NCBI GenBank assembly: GCA_019237595.1 | Contig: JAFAGU010000103.1 | Span: 1 to 7,617 of the forward strand | Reading direction: 5' to 3' | DNA length: 7,617 bases | Source of the DNA: Betaproteobacteria bacterium | GTDB taxonomy: Bacteria > Pseudomonadota > Gammaproteobacteria > Burkholderiales > SG8-39 | Shown: positions 5,949 to 7,617 of the stretch, piece by piece | Position numbering within the stretch: the stretch's first letter is position 1 | Layout of the letters: every line of letters begins with the position of its first letter | Translations under genes and position numbers: made by a program | The notes under the pieces: generated by a model | What the model was told of the DNA's origin: nothing | Databases searched by the model: none | Seen by the model: the letters and a program-made list of their open reading frames with translations, nothing else

Positions 5949-6395
5949 ATGGCGGATGTCGATGCAATCAAGAAGGCGGCCGGGGAGCGGGCGAGGAAGC
6001 TCGGCTTGTCCTACGCCGGCGCGCTCACGCCGGCGGAGGCTCACGATCTGATGAAGGCCGGAGCCAGGCTCGTGGATGTGCGGACGAAGCCCGAGCTTCT
6101 CTACGTCGGCAAGGTGCCCGGCGCGCTCACCGTCGAGTGGCAAACCTATCCCGGGAGCAAGCCCAACCCCGAGTTCATCGGCGAGCTCGCCGCCTCCACG
6201 AGCAAGGAGGAGCCCGTCATGTTCCTGTGCCGCTCCGGCGCGCGCTCGCACGCAGCCGCCGAGGCCGCGATGCGCGCCGGCTGGAAGGAGACCTACAACG
6301 TGCTCGAGGGCTTCGAAGGCGACAAGGATGCCGAGCAGCATCGCAGCACGGTCAACGGCTGGCGCAAGGCCGGCCTGCCGTGGACGCAAAGCTAG
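5949..6395 (+). CDS. Rhodanese-like domain protein
   Basis: This 148-residue protein is a single rhodanese domain, a family that moves sulfane sulfur through a cysteine persulfide. The N-terminal half has the usual LTPAEAHDLMKAG helix and the LVDVRTKPEL strand-turn (about 41-50). The active-site loop is CRSGARS with the catalytic Cys94, in MFLCRSGARSHAAAEAA, so it should be able to carry a persulfide. The loop has the six-residue length of sulfurtransferases. There is no signal peptide, so it is cytoplasmic. It lies 13 bp after the permease gene and lacks a clear ribosome binding site. Whether it belongs with the transporter is doubtful: nothing in it points to transport, and it may simply be the old neighbour of glnA and uppP. 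The physiological sulfur acceptor cannot be told from sequence. Confidence 0.93.
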   Translation: MADVDAIKKAAGERARKLGLSYAGALTPAEAHDLMKAGARLVDVRTKPELLYVGKVPGALTVEWQTYPGSKPNPEFIGELAASTSKEEPVMFLCRSGARSHAAAEAAMRAGWKETYNVLEGFEGDKDAEQHRSTVNGWRKAGLPWTQS

Positions 6396-6592
6396 GATTC
6401 CGGGACGAAGCTTCCGTTCCTGAAGGTTCCCACGCGTTCCGTGCCGTCGGGAAGGCGCTGGACGAGCTTTCCGGGGTACTGCGGCGAGATACCGTAGAGC
6501 GCTGCCGGCCAGGCCGGGCGGCTTCGCTGGATCCCGCCGCCCGGCGTCCCTCCCCTGGCATCGCGCCTCGAAAGCGCTTTTCGTTGTGCCAT
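6392..6592 (-). CDS. Small hypothetical protein, 66 residues
   Basis: I do not recognise this protein. It has a basic N-terminus (MAQRKALSRRDAR), a Gly/Pro-rich stretch, and a more protein-like C-terminal half with LYGISPQYPGKLVQRLPDG and GTFRNGSFVPES, which looks like two or three short beta-strands. Third codon positions in that half are mainly G or C, as in the true genes here. No signal peptide or membrane segment is present. Its stop shares the CTAG with the stop of the convergent rhodanese gene. The ATG at 6592 has no Shine-Dalgarno but a good -10-like hexamer seven bases before it. It occupies most of the gap between the rhodanese gene and uppP, where no other reading frame looks better. 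It could still be a chance open frame. Confidence 0.55.
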   Translation of the reverse strand: MAQRKALSRRDARGGTPGGGIQRSRPAWPAALYGISPQYPGKLVQRLPDGTERVGTFRNGSFVPES

Positions 6593-6599
6593 GCGACCC

Positions 6600-6605
6600 A
6601 CTATA
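6600..6605 (-). promoter_or_regulatory. Possible -10 element for the small minus-strand gene (leaderless)
   Basis: The minus strand reads TATAGT (5 of 6 to TATAAT), seven bases before the ATG at 6592, so transcription would begin at the ATG itself. A TTGAGC at 6621-6626 could be a -35 box, although the 15-base spacer is short. It lies 35 bp after the uppP stop. Confidence 0.45.
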
Positions 6606-6639
6606 GGGCGCGGCGGTGCCGCTCAAGAGGGAGGAGTTC

Positions 6640-7428
6640 TCACTCCGACCAATTTACGGCGCCCATCCACGCCGTGACCAAAATCACGATCCCGAACGCA
6701 ATGCGGTACCAGGCGAAGGGCTTGAAGTCGTGCGTCGCAACATAGCGGATCAGCCATCGCACGACGATGAACGCAGAGACGAAAGCCGAGATCATTCCGA
6801 CGACAAAGAGCGGCGCGTCGCTCGCCGAGAAGAGCGAGCGGTGCTTGAGGAAATCATAGCCGCCGGCGGCGACGAGAGTCGGAACGGCGAGGAAGAACGA
6901 GAACTCCGTCGCCGCCTTCCTGGAGAGCCCGAAGAGCATGCCGCCGATGATGGTTGCGCCGGAGCGCGAGGTTCCCGGGATGAGGGCGAAGCACTGCGCG
7001 ATGCCCACCTTCAGCGCGTCCATCCACGTCATCGCGGCGGTAGTTTCGATTCTCGTCCTGGGCGACTTCTTCTCCACGAGCAGGATGATGACGCCGCCGA
7101 CCATGAACGCGAGCGCGACCGGCACGGCGTGGAAGAGGTAAGCCTTGATGAATTTCGAGAAGAGCAGCCCGATGACGGCAGCCGGAATGAACGCGACGAG
7201 GAGGTTCCGGTAAAGCTGGACGTCGACCTTGAAGAAGCGGGAACGGTACTCCCATACGATGGCCAGCATTGCGCCGGTCTGGATCACGATCTTGAACACG
7301 TCCCACCGATCGCCGGTGGCGCCGACGAGCTCGCCCGCGAGGATCAGGTGGCCCGTGCTGGAGACGGGCAGGAATTCAGTGAGACCCTCGACGATGCCGA
7401 GGATGAGTGCGCTGGCGAGATCGTTCAT
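6640..7428 (-). CDS. uppP: Undecaprenyl-diphosphatase UppP (BacA family)
   Basis: UppP is an integral inner-membrane phosphatase that converts undecaprenyl diphosphate to undecaprenyl phosphate, the lipid carrier recycled in peptidoglycan and polysaccharide synthesis; overproduction is known to give bacitracin resistance. The 262-residue protein is of normal family length and strongly hydrophobic. The two BacA motifs are intact: GIVEGLTEFLPVSSTGHL near the N-terminus (Glu14, Glu18, Ser24, His27) and PGTSRSGAT (151-159, Arg155). The ATG at 7428 overlaps the stop of the upstream hydrolase gene in an ATGA, so the two are probably translated together; no good ribosome binding site is seen. No intrinsic terminator was found after its stop. 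It shows no truncation or missing catalytic residue. Confidence 0.97.
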   Translation of the reverse strand: MNDLASALILGIVEGLTEFLPVSSTGHLILAGELVGATGDRWDVFKIVIQTGAMLAIVWEYRSRFFKVDVQLYRNLLVAFIPAAVIGLLFSKFIKAYLFHAVPVALAFMVGGVIILLVEKKSPRTRIETTAAMTWMDALKVGIAQCFALIPGTSRSGATIIGGMLFGLSRKAATEFSFFLAVPTLVAAGGYDFLKHRSLFSASDAPLFVVGMISAFVSAFIVVRWLIRYVATHDFKPFAWYRIAFGIVILVTAWMGAVNWSE

Positions 7429-7617
7429 GAACGCGGCTTGGTGAGGAACGAGCCCACGTTTTGCCAGAAAAGCGGATGGCTGTCAGTCGTGTTGTGCCCG
7501 GCTTCTTCGATCTCGACCCACTCCTTCGGCCCAGCCCACGCGTCGTAGAGCTTCCTTGCGTGCGAGGGCGGGATCACCCGGTCGCGCTGGGCGGCGATGC
7601 AAAGGAGCGGCGCTCGT
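7425..7617 (-). CDS. Alpha/beta hydrolase, C-terminal part (partial)
   Basis: The last 63 codons of a gene entering from the right edge. The residues include PLLCIAAQRDRVIPPSHARK, the usual strand-loop carrying the catalytic aspartate (in RDRVIP) of alpha/beta hydrolases, and EIEEAGHNTT, carrying the catalytic histidine. This layout is typical of the family often annotated as BEM46/ABHD13-like serine hydrolases. The nucleophile serine lies outside the window and the substrate cannot be guessed. Its TGA overlaps the uppP start by four bases, so the two form one operon. Confidence 0.85.
   Translation of the reverse strand, partial: RAPLLCIAAQRDRVIPPSHARKLYDAWAGPKEWVEIEEAGHNTTDSHPLFWQNVGSFLTKPRS

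Noticed and set aside
6505..6519. GC-rich inverted repeat (CCGGCC-A-GGCCGG) after the rhodanese gene as a terminator
   Set aside because: It has almost no loop, no T-rich run follows on either strand, and it lies within the small minus-strand gene.
6616..7548. A 310-codon open frame on the plus strand, antisense to uppP
   Set aside because: Highly charged low-complexity translation, the shadow of the hydrophobic UppP coding strand.

Overview
The window looks like a stretch of a GC-rich proteobacterial chromosome, most likely a betaproteobacterium (Burkholderiales or a relative). The reasons are the GC-rich third codon positions, a type I beta glutamine synthetase of betaproteobacterial character, and the gene order glnA - DUF4124 protein - ntrB. 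No mobile element, CRISPR array, tRNA or rRNA gene was seen.

Left part (1-2534, minus strand) is nitrogen control. It reads glnA (glutamine synthetase), a strong intrinsic terminator, a small exported coiled-coil DUF4124 protein, then the first 182 codons of the sensor kinase NtrB (glnL), which runs off the left edge; ntrC would be expected beyond it. Middle (2535-2824) is a 290-bp divergent intergenic region. It contains a -24/-12 sigma54-type promoter facing glnA, a second one facing right, and between them two NtrC-like palindromes 30 bp apart. Right of this (2825-5935, plus strand) is a complete three-gene TRAP transporter operon: a Tat-exported binding protein of the TakP/FcbT class, a small 4-helix membrane subunit and a large permease. 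A rhodanese-domain gene follows 13 bp later (5949-6395). A short, unrecognised minus-strand gene (6392-6592) meets it tail to tail. On the minus strand, uppP (undecaprenyl-diphosphatase, 6640-7428) overlaps by 4 bp the end of an alpha/beta-hydrolase gene that enters from the right edge.

The most interesting point is regulatory. The promoter geometry suggests that one NtrC enhancer pair serves both glnA and the TRAP operon, at nearly mirror-image distances (about -97/-127 and -93/-123). If real, uptake of a 2-oxo acid or related small carboxylate is switched on with glutamine synthetase under nitrogen limitation. A second theme is that three genes (DUF4124, rhodanese, the small minus-strand gene) have no visible Shine-Dalgarno but a -10-like hexamer 6-7 nt before the ATG, as expected for leaderless mRNAs. 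Both are inferred from sequence pattern only.
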